The position numbers and the translations under genes were made by a program. Positions 37,291-48,885 of a DNA stretch of 64,000 nucleotides are shown piece after piece; the first letter of the stretch is position 1, and every line of letters begins with the position of its first letter. Under the pieces are notes generated by a model. It was not told the origin of the DNA. It made no database searches and saw nothing but the letters and a program-made list of their open reading frames with translations. This DNA comes from Hippea jasoniae (GTDB lineage: Bacteria > Campylobacterota_A > Desulfurellia > Desulfurellales > Hippeaceae), in the NCBI RefSeq assembly GCF_000744435.1, contig NZ_JQLX01000012.1, positions 62,001 through 126,000 on the forward strand, given 5' to 3'.

Positions 37291-37826
37291 TAGATAGAAA
37301 GGTTTCTATAAGATACGCAAAGGCTTTGATTGAGTTATGCGATGAAAAAAAACTAAACCTTGATGATGTTGTAAAAGAGTTGTTGCAACTTAAAGGGTAT
37401 TTTGAAGCAAACCCCGAGGTGCTTGAATACCTTTCAGCTTATGTCGTTGGTCTGGATAAGAGGTTTGAGGTTATTGATCAGCTAAGTGACGATGATCTTT
37501 TGAGGAATTTTATGAAATATCTTATTAGAAAAGGTAGATTTAAATTTATTCCTCAGATTATTGAGATTTTTAGCGACCTTGTAGATGAGAAATTAAATAG
37601 GGTTAAAGCTGTAGTAAAGAGTGCTGTTGAACTAACAGAGGAAGAAAAACAGCAGTTATCTTCATCTCTTACAAATAAACTAAATAAAGATGTTGAGTTT
37701 ACCTTTGAGGTGGATTCATCCATTATGGGCGGGATAATTGTTAAGGTTAAAGATGTTGTTTATGATGGCAGTATAAAAACATATCTTGCCAATTTAGAAC
37801 AGAGATTAATGAAACTTTCATTTTAA
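37287..37826 (+). CDS. atpH: ATP synthase F1 subunit delta
   Basis: Links the top of F1 to the b/b' stalk. The 179 residues have the helical N-terminal domain (ISIRYAKALIEL-like opening: VSIRYAKALIELCDEKK) and the C-terminal VDSSIMGGIIVKVKDVVYDGSIKTYL, whose GGxxxKxxDxxxDGS pattern is the family signature. Start by ATGA overlap with atpF. Confidence 0.94.
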   Translation: MIDRKVSIRYAKALIELCDEKKLNLDDVVKELLQLKGYFEANPEVLEYLSAYVVGLDKRFEVIDQLSDDDLLRNFMKYLIRKGRFKFIPQIIEIFSDLVDEKLNRVKAVVKSAVELTEEEKQQLSSSLTNKLNKDVEFTFEVDSSIMGGIIVKVKDVVYDGSIKTYLANLEQRLMKLSF

Positions 37827-37838
37827 AAGGAGGGGTAG

Positions 37839-39347
37839 ATGCAGATTAAGGCCAGCGAAGTTAGCGAGGTTATTAAAAAAGAGATCGAGAGCACTAAAGA
37901 ATTTATCGATATAAGCGAAACAGGAACCGTTTTAAGTGTTGGTGATGGTATTGCAAGGGTTTATGGTTTAACAAAGGTTATGGCAAATGAGCTTGTTCAG
38001 TTTGAAAGTGGCGTAATGGGTATGGCGTTGAACCTTGAAGAGGATAATGTTGGTGTCGTTGTTCTTGGTGATGATAAAGACATCAAAGAGGGTGATACGG
38101 TAAAAAGGACAAAAAGAATTTCACAGGTGCCGGTTGGCGAGGCTTTAGTTGGCAGGGTTGTTAATGCACTTGGAGAGCCTATTGATGGAAAGGGTCCTAT
38201 TGAAAGTGAGCATCATAGAAGAATTGAGATAAAGGCACCCGGTATTGTTCAAAGGCAATCGGTTAAAGAACCGCTTCAGACGGGAATTAAAGCTATAGAT
38301 GCAATGATTCCTATCGGAAGAGGTCAGAGGGAGTTGATTATTGGTGATAGGCAGATCGGTAAAACCCAGATCGCCCTTGATACAATTATCAATCAAAAAG
38401 ATACGGATGTTTACTGTATTTATGTTGCTATTGGACAAAAACGCTCAACTGTTGCACGAATATATAAACAGCTTGAAGAGGCTGGTGCTATGGAATATAC
38501 AACGATTGTTGCAGCAACGGCATCCGATCCGGCACCACTGCAGTATATTGCACCGTATGCTGGCGTTACGATGGGTGAATATTTTAGAGATAACGGTATG
38601 CATGCGTTAATCATATACGATGACCTGACAAAGCACGCCCAGGCTTATAGGCAGGTTTCACTGCTTCTAAGAAGACCACCTGGCAGGGAAGCATATCCAG
38701 GAGATGTTTTTTATCTTCACTCTCGATTACTTGAAAGGGCTGCAAAACTATCAGATGAACTGGGTGGTGGTTCATTAACCGCGTTGCCTATCATTGAAAC
38801 GCAGGCAGGCGATGTCTCAGCCTACATTCCTACAAATGTCATCTCCATTACAGACGGTCAGATTTACCTTGAAGGAGACCTATTTTACGCAGGTATAAGA
38901 CCTGCTGTTAATGCGGGTATATCTGTTTCGAGGGTTGGTGGTGCAGCCCAGATCAAGGCTATGAAACAGGTTGCAGGAATGTTGAGGCTTGCACTTGCCC
39001 AGTATAGAGAACTTGCAGCTTTTGCGCAATTTGGTAGCGACCTTGATAAGGTTACTCAGCAGCAGCTAAACAGGGGTGCAAGGCTTACAGAGATTCTAAA
39101 GCAGCCCCCATTTTCTCCACTGCCTGTTGAGAAGCAGATTTTGATTATCTATGCAGGAAACAATGGATATCTTGATGATATAGCAGTTGAGCATGTTCAG
39201 AAGTTTGAGCAGGAGCTTTACAAGTTTGTTGAGGCAAAATACCCTGATATCTTGCCAGAGATTAAAGAAAAGAAGAAGATTGATGATGATTTGAAATCCA
39301 AAATGGACAGGGCGTTAGAGGAATTCAAAAAGGTTTTTAAACCTTAA
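37839..39347 (+). CDS. atpA: ATP synthase F1 subunit alpha
   Basis: Non-catalytic nucleotide-binding subunit, 502 residues. Opening [15 protein letters not shown], then GIARVYGL, and the C-terminal [21 protein letters not shown] are standard. The P-loop at 169-176 reads GDRQIGKT, whereas the usual sequence is GDRQTGKT; the substituted residue is I173. Because alpha sites are regulatory rather than catalytic this is probably tolerated. AGGAGGGG-type ribosome binding site upstream; twelve bases follow atpH. Confidence 0.97.
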   Translation: MQIKASEVSEVIKKEIESTKEFIDISETGTVLSVGDGIARVYGLTKVMANELVQFESGVMGMALNLEEDNVGVVVLGDDKDIKEGDTVKRTKRISQVPVGEALVGRVVNALGEPIDGKGPIESEHHRRIEIKAPGIVQRQSVKEPLQTGIKAIDAMIPIGRGQRELIIGDRQIGKTQIALDTIINQKDTDVYCIYVAIGQKRSTVARIYKQLEEAGAMEYTTIVAATASDPAPLQYIAPYAGVTMGEYFRDNGMHALIIYDDLTKHAQAYRQVSLLLRRPPGREAYPGDVFYLHSRLLERAAKLSDELGGGSLTALPIIETQAGDVSAYIPTNVISITDGQIYLEGDLFYAGIRPAVNAGISVSRVGGAAQIKAMKQVAGMLRLALAQYRELAAFAQFGSDLDKVTQQQLNRGARLTEILKQPPFSPLPVEKQILIIYAGNNGYLDDIAVEHVQKFEQELYKFVEAKYPDILPEIKEKKKIDDDLKSKMDRALEEFKKVFKP

Positions 39348-39361
39348 GAAGGAGAGCGTCT

Positions 39362-41660
<2,299 letters not shown>

Positions 41661-41671
41661 AGGAGGTTTCA

Positions 41672-42076
41672 GTGCCACAGATTAATTGCAGTATAGTAAC
41701 GCCTTCAAAGAAGTATTTTGAAGGGGATGTATATGGTGTAAAAGCGCCGGGTATAGTTGGTGAATTTGAAACACTGCCCGGCCATGAAAGCTTTGTCAGT
41801 GTTCTTGATGTGGGTATTGTTGAGATAGAGTTAGATGAAAATAGCGAAAAGATTAAATTTGTTATAGTGGGTGGATATTTTGAAATATCGGAAGATAGGG
41901 TATTTGTTATTGCCGATGAGGTTTATTCAAAAGATGATATAGATGTTGATGATGCCAGAAAAAAATTGGATAAATACAGAAGCGAGTTAAACGGTTTGAG
42001 TTTTGATAGTGCTGAATATGAGCGCATAAAGCGTATTGTAAAAAAGTATGAAGCAATGGTTGAGTTTGCATCATGA
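41672..42076 (+). CDS. atpC: ATP synthase F1 subunit epsilon
   Basis: Regulatory subunit at the foot of the gamma shaft. The 134 residues contain the N-terminal beta-sandwich (INCSIVTPSKKYFEGDV, GEFETLPGHESFVSVL) and a C-terminal helical pair (DDARKKLDKYRSELNG) that can inhibit ATP hydrolysis. The start is GTG 41672, behind AAAGGAGG. The stop overlaps the tolQ start by ATGA, linking the ATP synthase genes directly to the Tol system. Confidence 0.94.
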   Translation: MPQINCSIVTPSKKYFEGDVYGVKAPGIVGEFETLPGHESFVSVLDVGIVEIELDENSEKIKFVIVGGYFEISEDRVFVIADEVYSKDDIDVDDARKKLDKYRSELNGLSFDSAEYERIKRIVKKYEAMVEFAS

Positions 42077-42651
42077 GCGGATATAACTATTTTGGTTTTT
42101 ACCATATAGGTTCAATTGCCATTGTTGTTTTAATTATACTGGCAGTAATGAGCATATTTTCATGGGCGTTTATGTTCTACAAATGGATCCAGCTTAGAGG
42201 TGTGGATAAAAGGAATCGACTGTTTATATCGAAGTATACAGAATCCAAAGATAAAGAAACACTCGAAGGATTGGCAAAGGCAACCGAATCAATTGCAGGC
42301 AATCTTTACACACTTTCAAAACAGTCGCATGCGCAGGCAAAGACATTTTTAGAGATGATAAAGAAAGAACTGGAAGGGGGTTTTGCTTGGCTTGCATCTG
42401 TTGGAGCAACAGCCCCCTTTGTTGGTCTTTTTGGTACAGTTTGGGGTATTATAAATGCATTTAATAGTATTGGAATGGTTCAAAGCGTAACAATAGCAAC
42501 GGTAGCGCCCGGTATTTCTGAGGCCTTGGTTACAACAGCAGCGGGCATTTTTGTTGCTGTTCCTGCAGTTGTTGGCTACAATATTCTTAATACCCGCCTA
42601 TCTTTAATAATAGAGGAACTGGAAGGTTTTTTAGAGGCTTTAAAAGGATAA
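42073..42651 (+). CDS. tolQ: TolQ/ExbB-type proton channel protein
   Basis: Inner-membrane motor subunit using the proton gradient to energise TolA or TonB. The 192 residues have three membrane helices (about 9-33; 108-130, SVGATAPFVGLFGTVWGI; 146-170, PGISEALVTTAAGIFVAVPA), carrying the family motifs. ExbB and TolQ are paralogous; presence of TolB and Pal downstream favours a Tol role, while Campylobacter genomes label the equivalent gene exbB2. Overlaps atpC (ATGA) and tolR (TAATG). Confidence 0.88.
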   Translation: MSGYNYFGFYHIGSIAIVVLIILAVMSIFSWAFMFYKWIQLRGVDKRNRLFISKYTESKDKETLEGLAKATESIAGNLYTLSKQSHAQAKTFLEMIKKELEGGFAWLASVGATAPFVGLFGTVWGIINAFNSIGMVQSVTIATVAPGISEALVTTAAGIFVAVPAVVGYNILNTRLSLIIEELEGFLEALKG

Positions 42652-43028
42652 TGAAAAACAAAGCTTTTAGCTATATAAATATAACGCCGCTTGTTGATGT
42701 AATGCTTGTATTGCTTGTTATTTTTATGGTTACTACGCCGATGCTTGTTAAGGGAATAAAGGTTAACCTACCTAAGACCCATTCTGGTGCAACAAAGATA
42801 GAGAAAAAAGATATAATTATCTCGATCGATAAAAACGGTAATTTTTATGTAGATAAAGTTAAAATTACTCCTGATGCTTTGAAAGATTACTTAAAAGCCC
42901 ACCGTGGAAAAACCGTTATTATCAAATCCGACAAAAGAGTGGAATATGGTGTTGTGGTAAAACTTATTGATATTGTGAAGTCTGTTGGCATTATCAGGGT
43001 AGGGCTTGCCACACAACCCAAACAATGA
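42651..43028 (+). CDS. tolR: TolR/ExbD-type proton channel protein
   Basis: 125 residues with one membrane helix near the N-terminus (ITPLVDVMLVLLVIFMVTTP, about 12-32) holding the conserved proton-carrying aspartate D16, and a periplasmic domain ending in VVKLIDIVKSVGIIRVGLAT. It pairs with TolQ. The stop overlaps the next start by ATGA. Confidence 0.9.
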   Translation: MKNKAFSYINITPLVDVMLVLLVIFMVTTPMLVKGIKVNLPKTHSGATKIEKKDIIISIDKNGNFYVDKVKITPDALKDYLKAHRGKTVIIKSDKRVEYGVVVKLIDIVKSVGIIRVGLATQPKQ

Positions 43029-43804
43029 AGCTAATCAGCATTATCTTTTCAGTTCTGCTCCATCTACTTTTCATTGCTGTTTTATTTCAAATACTTTCTT
43101 CTCATAAGATTATCCAGTCAAAACCCAAGGTTTACACGGTTGAGCTTTTAAAAATGGAGTCAAAACCTAAACCCAAAACCCAACCCCAACCAAGAAAGCA
43201 AAAAACAGTGCTAAAAAAGACTATCAAAGTCAATTTTAATAAACCCAAACCAAAAAAGCAAAAAACTATTAAGCTACCAGAAAAACCCAGAAAATCAAAA
43301 AAAGAAATTAAAAAAGTAAGAGTAAAGAAAAAGGTTACAAAAAAATTGGTTAAAAAAATTAAAAAGAAACCCAATATAGAGGAAAAGATTCGTTTAATGA
43401 AAGAGAAAATTATGGTGGAGCAGTTAAGGGAAAAACTTTTAAAGGAAAAGATTAAAATGCTAAAGGAAAAGGTATACTCTCAAGAAGAAGCCCAGAAAAT
43501 ATTTAAGCAAAAGTTGGCAAGCAGTTATCTTTCTGTGATAGAGGGTGTTATTTATAAAAACTGGGGTGTAGAAAAAACTATTATTGAAAATAAAGTTTTT
43601 ATTACAAAAGTTGATATTAAACTTGATTCTAAGGGAAATTTGATTAACATATCGATTATGAAAAGCTCTGGAAACGCTTATTTTGATGGCACATGTATTG
43701 ATGCAATTAAGCAATCTGCGCCGTTTTTGCCACCTCCAAAGGAGATCCTTACAGGGGGTGTTGTAGAATTTATAATAACCTTTGATAGCAGGGAGCAGGA
43801 GTAA
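43025..43804 (+). CDS. TonB/TolA-like energy-transducing protein
   Basis: 259 residues: an N-terminal membrane helix (about 5-25), a periplasmic linker extremely rich in Lys and Pro (about 45-115), a charged helix (about 120-160) and a C-terminal TonB/TolA domain (YLSVIEGVIYKNWGVEK, DSKGNLINISIMKSSGNAYF, and CIDAIKQSAPFLPPP). It links the TolQR motor to the outer membrane. The -SGNxxFDxxxxxAIxxSxPFPPPP pattern is shared by TolA and TonB; location before tolB favours TolA. Confidence 0.85.
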   Translation: MKLISIIFSVLLHLLFIAVLFQILSSHKIIQSKPKVYTVELLKMESKPKPKTQPQPRKQKTVLKKTIKVNFNKPKPKKQKTIKLPEKPRKSKKEIKKVRVKKKVTKKLVKKIKKKPNIEEKIRLMKEKIMVEQLREKLLKEKIKMLKEKVYSQEEAQKIFKQKLASSYLSVIEGVIYKNWGVEKTIIENKVFITKVDIKLDSKGNLINISIMKSSGNAYFDGTCIDAIKQSAPFLPPPKEILTGGVVEFIITFDSREQE

Positions 43805-43805
43805 T

Positions 43806-45071
43806 ATGAAAAAAATAATTGGCGTCATGATTATGCTATTTATCTTTGTTTCTTTTTGCAATGCGGCAACATTTGAGATAAGTATATCCAATCCACAGAA
43901 TAAGCCTATCAAGATTGCTTTGTGGGGTTTTACTAAAAATACTCCAAAGGATATATCGCGACATATTCTTTATACAGTTAAAAGGGATTTAAAGCTTTCC
44001 GGTTTGTTTGTTTGGGATCAAACCCAGCATTTTTCATATGAGGCCCCGTATGATGTCGTATCGGGATTAGCAAGGCTTGATAGACTTGATTATGCAATCT
44101 ATGGAGATGCTTTTAAGAAAGGTGATTCTATATATGTCAATGTTAAAATGTTAGATGTTTTAAAAAATCAGGTAATAGATGATAATACTTATGTAACCAA
44201 CATATATTCACTTGATTGGCTTGCTAATAAAATAGTAGATAAGTTGATTGGGTATATTACGGGTATTTATGGGCCGTTTGAAAGTAAAATAGCTTTTGCG
44301 TTGAACAAGAAAGGTGTAAGTGACATCTATTTGTGCGATTTTAATGGAGAAAATGTTGTGAGAATAACAAATTGGCATACCTTTAACATTTTACCCAAAT
44401 GGGTGTCAACCGATGAGATAACATTTCTTTCCTATCGTTACGGTAAGCCAGCATTGTTTTTATTTAATGTCTTTAATGGTGACCTTATAAAGTTGTTTTC
44501 TAAATCCAATCTCTCTATTTCGGCTGTTAGATTTAAAAATTATTTTGCTATTCCATTTAATAGATTTGGCAGTGTTAATATTTTTGCAGTTAATAGAAAG
44601 GGGAGGATAATTGAAAAATTAACAAACAATCCGAGTATTAATGTGTCTCCATCCTTTACACCCGATTTTTCGAAGATGGTTTTTGTTTCAAATAGAGATG
44701 GTTCACCTCAAATATATATAAAAGATCTGACAACTAATCAGTCGCCACAGCGTTTAACATTTGATGGTAAGTATAACTCAAGTCCAGCTGTTTCACCCGA
44801 CGGTAAAAAGATAGCATACATATCACTAAAAAACGGCATGACATATCTAAAGGTGATGAATATAGATGGGAGCAATGATAGAATAGTTATGGAAGGCTCT
44901 AATCTTGATTCACCTTCGTGGGCGTATGATTCAAGGTATATTGCAGTTAGTGGGCGAGTGGGAAGCATAAATGTTATTTATATTGTTAACACCATTAATT
45001 CTAACTATTCTATTGCAATGAAAACCCCGTTCATATATAATGGATTGAGCGTTAGCTCTAAATTGCAGTAG
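43806..45071 (+). CDS. tolB: Tol-Pal system protein TolB
   Basis: Periplasmic protein of 421 residues. Signal peptide about 1-22 (ending SFCNAA), an N-terminal alpha/beta domain (PIKIALWGFTKNTPKDISRHI) and a C-terminal six-bladed propeller with TolB repeats (FTPDFSKMVFVSNRDGSPQI, PAVSPDGKKIAYISLKNGM). It shuttles between Pal and TolA during outer-membrane constriction. I start it at ATG 43806, one base after the TolA-like stop; the longer frame would place charged residues before the signal peptide. Confidence 0.92.
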   Translation: MKKIIGVMIMLFIFVSFCNAATFEISISNPQNKPIKIALWGFTKNTPKDISRHILYTVKRDLKLSGLFVWDQTQHFSYEAPYDVVSGLARLDRLDYAIYGDAFKKGDSIYVNVKMLDVLKNQVIDDNTYVTNIYSLDWLANKIVDKLIGYITGIYGPFESKIAFALNKKGVSDIYLCDFNGENVVRITNWHTFNILPKWVSTDEITFLSYRYGKPALFLFNVFNGDLIKLFSKSNLSISAVRFKNYFAIPFNRFGSVNIFAVNRKGRIIEKLTNNPSINVSPSFTPDFSKMVFVSNRDGSPQIYIKDLTTNQSPQRLTFDGKYNSSPAVSPDGKKIAYISLKNGMTYLKVMNIDGSNDRIVMEGSNLDSPSWAYDSRYIAVSGRVGSINVIYIVNTINSNYSIAMKTPFIYNGLSVSSKLQ

Positions 45072-45081
45072 AGGTGTTGTG

Positions 45082-45651
45082 ATGAAAAGAATAGTTTACG
45101 GTTTAATCATTTTTATGGTGTTGATATTTGTAAGCAGTTGTTCTTCGACAAAGTATGTTAAAAAGACTCAAACAGGGCAGGGCAACAGTGAGGTAAGTGC
45201 ACCCAAGCCGCAGCAGACAACATTAAAGTATCCATCAGTAAATGTAATCGGCAAAAACCAGGTGAGCTTTGAAAAGATAAAGAAACAGTTTGAAGCAGTG
45301 GCATCGGATATCCATTTTAAATTCAATAGTTATGCAATTGAGCCGATTCATCAGTATGGAATAGATGAAAACCCACATCAAATACTTGATAGAATTGCAA
45401 ATTTTTTAAAAACACATCCAGAAGTACGCATTAGAATTGAGGGTAACTGTGATGAGAGGGGAACTATAGAATACAACCTTGCGTTGGGTGAAAAAAGGGC
45501 TCTTGCGGCAAAGAACTATCTTGTGCTTCTTGGAATAGACCCCAAAAGGATTGAAGTAGTTTCATACGGAGAAAGCAAACCCGTTGATCCAGCTCATAAC
45601 GAATATGCATGGGCAAAAAACAGAAGAGATCATTTTGTAATTTTAAAATAA
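45082..45651 (+). CDS. pal: Peptidoglycan-associated lipoprotein, first copy
   Basis: 189-residue outer-membrane lipoprotein: signal peptide and lipobox (LIFVSSC), a variable spacer, then an OmpA/Pal domain from about residue 72 (DIHFKFNSYAIEP). The peptidoglycan-binding motif IRIEGNCDERGTIEYNLALG and the final AWAKNRRDHFVIL match Pal. Start at ATG 45082 with GAGGTG upstream. A second copy follows 15 bases on; the two share about 60 percent or more of the C-terminal domain by eye, including long stretches of identical DNA. Confidence 0.93.
   Translation: MKRIVYGLIIFMVLIFVSSCSSTKYVKKTQTGQGNSEVSAPKPQQTTLKYPSVNVIGKNQVSFEKIKKQFEAVASDIHFKFNSYAIEPIHQYGIDENPHQILDRIANFLKTHPEVRIRIEGNCDERGTIEYNLALGEKRALAAKNYLVLLGIDPKRIEVVSYGESKPVDPAHNEYAWAKNRRDHFVILK
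45595..45629 (+). repeat. 35-base direct repeat, copy 1 (in first pal)
   Basis: Identical base for base to 46144-46178, 549 bases downstream, starting CATAACGAATATGCATGGGC. It encodes HNEYAWAKNRR near the C-terminus of the Pal domain. Confidence 0.95.
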
Positions 45652-45666
45652 GATGGAGGTGAAGTG

Positions 45667-46203
45667 ATGTTAAAAAGGGCAGGAATTGTAGTTGGTTCTG
45701 TTGTTGGTGTTGCATTGATTACTACAGGTTGTATGTGTTCTCACAAAGGTGTTAAAACGCCACCCAAGAAAGTAGTGGTTGAGCAACCTGCAACCACAAA
45801 CGCCCCTGCAACCACGGGTTCAGCTACACAAACTGAAATTTCAAAAATATTCCAGGATATACATTTCAACTTTGATAAGTATAACTTAACCTACATTGAT
45901 AAGTGGGGCATTAAGCAGAATGTGCCTGCAGTGCTTGACAAAATAGCTAAGTATATGATTAAGCATCCAAATATCAAAATCAGAATTGAAGGTAATTGCG
46001 ATGAAAGGGGAACAGTAGAGTACAACCTTGCATTGGGTGAAAAAAGGGCTTTAGCTGCAAAAGAGTATCTTGTATCCAAAGGCGTGAGTCCAAATAGAAT
46101 CACGATTATTTCATACGGTGAAAGTAGACCTATCGATCCAGCCCATAACGAATATGCATGGGCAAAAAACAGAAGAGACCACTTTGTAATTATTTCAAAA
46201 TAA
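45667..46203 (+). CDS. pal: Peptidoglycan-associated lipoprotein, second copy
   Basis: 178 residues with lipobox ALITTGC (Cys about residue 18), a Thr/Ala/Pro-rich spacer (TNAPATTGSATQTE) and the OmpA domain (DIHFNFDKYNLTYIDKWGIKQ, IRIEGNCDERGTVEYNLALG). Closer to the standard Pal opening (HFDFD-like) than the first copy. The unusual DKWGIKQN/ QYGIDENP insert after the first strand is shared by both copies, supporting tandem duplication rather than independent origin. Start at ATG 45667. Confidence 0.92.
   Translation: MLKRAGIVVGSVVGVALITTGCMCSHKGVKTPPKKVVVEQPATTNAPATTGSATQTEISKIFQDIHFNFDKYNLTYIDKWGIKQNVPAVLDKIAKYMIKHPNIKIRIEGNCDERGTVEYNLALGEKRALAAKEYLVSKGVSPNRITIISYGESRPIDPAHNEYAWAKNRRDHFVIISK
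46144..46178 (+). repeat. 35-base direct repeat, copy 2 (in second pal)
   Basis: Same 35 bases as 45595-45629. Recombination between the two would fuse the genes in frame and delete one pal copy. Confidence 0.95.
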
Positions 46204-46215
46204 GCTGGTGGAGCG

Positions 46216-47013
46216 ATGAAAAAGCTATTGTTATTCTTTCTTGTTGGAGTGGCGATTTTATGCACTAACGCTTATGCACAGGAAAACCCCTATGCTATAA
46301 CTACTCAGGTTATAAAAAATGAACAGACTATAAAGCTTTTGCAAAAACAGCAGGCAGACCTATACTTAAAACTTGAGGATTTGCTGGTTAAATACGGAGA
46401 GATAAAGGGTCAGCTTGATGATTTAAAACACAGAATCGATATGATCAACAACCAGCTAAATCAGTTGTTGCTTAAGAAGCCTTTAACTAATAATAAGCCA
46501 CAGGTTAAGATTCCTGAAAATCAAACTCCGCCCTCTATGCCTTTGCCGCCAAACAAACCTACTGTTAATCAGCAACCTGCTGGTAATCTGAAACCTAATT
46601 TGCCTAAACCGCAATTAAAACCACAACAGAAACCGCAACTTGAACCTGATAAGATGGCATTTAATAATGCCGTGGAGTTGTTTAAGCAGAAGCAATACGA
46701 TAAAGCGATAGAGGCTTTTAAGTCATTCCAACAGAAATTTAAAGATTCTAAGCTTGTAGGAGATATATATTTCTATTTAGGTGAATGTTATTTTGCAAAG
46801 AAGCAGTATGATAGGGCGATTATCAACTACGATTATCTTGTAAATACCTATCCACATAATAAATGGGTTAAAACGGCTCTATTCAAAGAAGGTGTGTCTT
46901 TTATAAAGATGGGTGATAAGATTGACGGGAGATATCTCCTTAAAAAAGTTATTCAGCAGTATCCCAGCTCAACTGAGGCTCAAAAAGCAAAAAAAATACT
47001 GGGTGGCAAATAG
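46216..47013 (+). CDS. cpoB: Tol-Pal associated coordinator CpoB (YbgF)
   Basis: 265-residue periplasmic protein: signal peptide about 1-21 (ending NAYA), a trimerising coiled coil (about 35-90, KLEDLLVKYGEIKGQLDDLK), a Pro/Gln-rich linker and three TPR-type repeats (NAVELFKQKQYDKAIEAFKS, GDIYFYLGECYFAKKQYDRA) ending QYPSSTEAQKAKKIL, the YbgF hallmark. In E. coli CpoB ties Tol function to PBP1B and septal wall synthesis. It is last in the Tol operon, directly before dxs. Confidence 0.9.
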   Translation: MKKLLLFFLVGVAILCTNAYAQENPYAITTQVIKNEQTIKLLQKQQADLYLKLEDLLVKYGEIKGQLDDLKHRIDMINNQLNQLLLKKPLTNNKPQVKIPENQTPPSMPLPPNKPTVNQQPAGNLKPNLPKPQLKPQQKPQLEPDKMAFNNAVELFKQKQYDKAIEAFKSFQQKFKDSKLVGDIYFYLGECYFAKKQYDRAIINYDYLVNTYPHNKWVKTALFKEGVSFIKMGDKIDGRYLLKKVIQQYPSSTEAQKAKKILGGK

Positions 47014-48885
47014 GTGTTGCTTGAAAGTGTAAATTATCCTGATGATCTGCGCAAATTATCTGTAGATGAGCTTAAGGTTTTAGCTACAGAAATTAGAGAT
47101 TTTATTATTAAAACGGTATCAAAAACGGGGGGGCATCTTGCCTCCTCTTTGGGTGCTGTTGAGCTTACGCTTGCCCTTCATTATGTTTTTGATACACCAA
47201 AGGATAAACTTGTCTGGGATGTTGGTCATCAAACCTATGCTCATAAGATTATAACCGGCCGTAAGGATAGATTTCATACTTTAAGGCAGTACGGCGGTAT
47301 TAGTGGATTCCCAAAAGTAGAGGAAAGTATTTACGATACCTTTAATGTGGGTCATGCAGGAACATCAATTTCTGCAGCCCTGGGTATGGCGCTTGCAAGA
47401 GACCTTGCAAAAAGTCAGGAAAATATAATTGCAATAATTGGAGATGGATCTCTATCATGTGGTATCGCCTATGAAGGTCTGGATAATGCCGGGTATATAG
47501 ATACGGATCTTATTGTGGTGGTTAACGATAATAATATGTCTATTTCCCCATCTTTAGGTTCCATATCTGCATATCTGTCAAAAAAGATGAGTGGTCCTGT
47601 TTACAATAAACTCAGAGATGAGATTGAAAAGCTTATAACCACACTGCCTCTTCCTCATGAACCTGCATTGAAACTTGCCAGAAAGATTGAGGAGTCAATG
47701 AAGTTTTTCTCGCCCGGTCTTTTGTTTGAGGAACTGGGTTTTAAATACTTTGGACCGCTTGATGGTCATAAACTGGAAGACCTTATAAAGATTTTTAATA
47801 ATGTTAAGAAGATAAAGGGGTCGATTGTTGTCCATGTTGTAACAAAAAAGGGAAAGGGTTATAAACCTGCCGAAGAAAACCCATCGTTGTTTCATGGGAT
47901 AGGAAAGTTTGATATAGAAAGCGGAAAGCCTCTTAAAAGCACTAAAAATAAATCATGTTCGTCGATTTTTGGGGATAAAGTTGTAGATTTAATGTCTAAA
48001 AACCCCAATGTTGTTGCTATTACAGCAGCTATGCTTATAGGAACAGGGTTGCAGAAGGCTAAAGATATTTATCCAGATAGGGTTTTTGATGTTGGAATTG
48101 CAGAGCAGCATGCAACAACTATGGCAGGTGGCCTTGCCATGAAGGGTTATAAGCCTATAGTGGCGATTTATTCAACATTTCTGCAGAGGGCATACGATCA
48201 GATTATTCACGATATAGCTCTTCAAAAACTTCCCGTTGTATTTGCAATCGATAGGGCTGGTATTGTTGGTGATGATGGCGAAACGCATCAGGGCGTTTTT
48301 GATATATCCTACTTAAGATGTGTGCCTAATATGGTTATATCAGCTCCAAAAGACCCAAAAGAGCTTGAGCAGCTGCTTGAGTTTGCTACTAAATATGAGG
48401 ATGGGCCTTTTGCCATAAGGTATCCAAGAGGTTTTTGTGAAGAGTTTGATGAAAAATTTGTGCTTGATAGAATAGAGATTGGCAGATGGCAGAAACTGAC
48501 AGATGGTAAGGATTTAGCTATTTTGGGTGTAGGTAATTGTGTAAAAACCGCCCTGAATGTATCTGAAAAACTCAAACAGAAGGATATATCAAGTAGTGTA
48601 TTTAACGCTCTGTTTATCAAGCCTATGGATGAGGATGTTTTAAGAAGCTTGAGTAGTTATAAGGCTGTAATAACAATAGAGGAAAATGTTGCAATAGGTG
48701 GTTTTGGTGAAGGTGTTGCAAAATTCCTTTTTGAAAACGGTATAAATGTGAGTTTCAGACAATTTGCGCTACCTGATGTCTTTATAGAGCATGGTTCCCA
48801 GGATATTTTGAGGCAAAAGTATAACTTAGGTGTTGACTACATAACAAGCCAATCTGAATCCCTGCTTATAAATAAAGGCTCATAG
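47014..48885 (+). CDS. dxs: 1-deoxy-D-xylulose-5-phosphate synthase
   Basis: First enzyme of the MEP isoprenoid pathway: pyruvate plus glyceraldehyde 3-phosphate give DXP, with TPP. 623 residues. KTGGHLASSLGAVELTLALH, WDVGHQTYAHKI, TPP site GDGSLSCGIAYEGLDNAG ending in VNDNNMSIS, and DRAGIVGDDGETHQGVFD are all present. The start is GTG 47014 (or TTG 47017), immediately after cpoB, with GGGTGG upstream. The last 49 bases overlap the end of the convergent methyltransferase gene. Confidence 0.96.
   Translation: MLLESVNYPDDLRKLSVDELKVLATEIRDFIIKTVSKTGGHLASSLGAVELTLALHYVFDTPKDKLVWDVGHQTYAHKIITGRKDRFHTLRQYGGISGFPKVEESIYDTFNVGHAGTSISAALGMALARDLAKSQENIIAIIGDGSLSCGIAYEGLDNAGYIDTDLIVVVNDNNMSISPSLGSISAYLSKKMSGPVYNKLRDEIEKLITTLPLPHEPALKLARKIEESMKFFSPGLLFEELGFKYFGPLDGHKLEDLIKIFNNVKKIKGSIVVHVVTKKGKGYKPAEENPSLFHGIGKFDIESGKPLKSTKNKSCSSIFGDKVVDLMSKNPNVVAITAAMLIGTGLQKAKDIYPDRVFDVGIAEQHATTMAGGLAMKGYKPIVAIYSTFLQRAYDQIIHDIALQKLPVVFAIDRAGIVGDDGETHQGVFDISYLRCVPNMVISAPKDPKELEQLLEFATKYEDGPFAIRYPRGFCEEFDEKFVLDRIEIGRWQKLTDGKDLAILGVGNCVKTALNVSEKLKQKDISSSVFNALFIKPMDEDVLRSLSSYKAVITIEENVAIGGFGEGVAKFLFENGINVSFRQFALPDVFIEHGSQDILRQKYNLGVDYITSQSESLLINKGS

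Noticed and set aside
43460-43912. A 150-codon minus-strand frame over the TolA-like gene
   Set aside because: It has no family-like motifs and spans the junction of two well-supported genes on the other strand.
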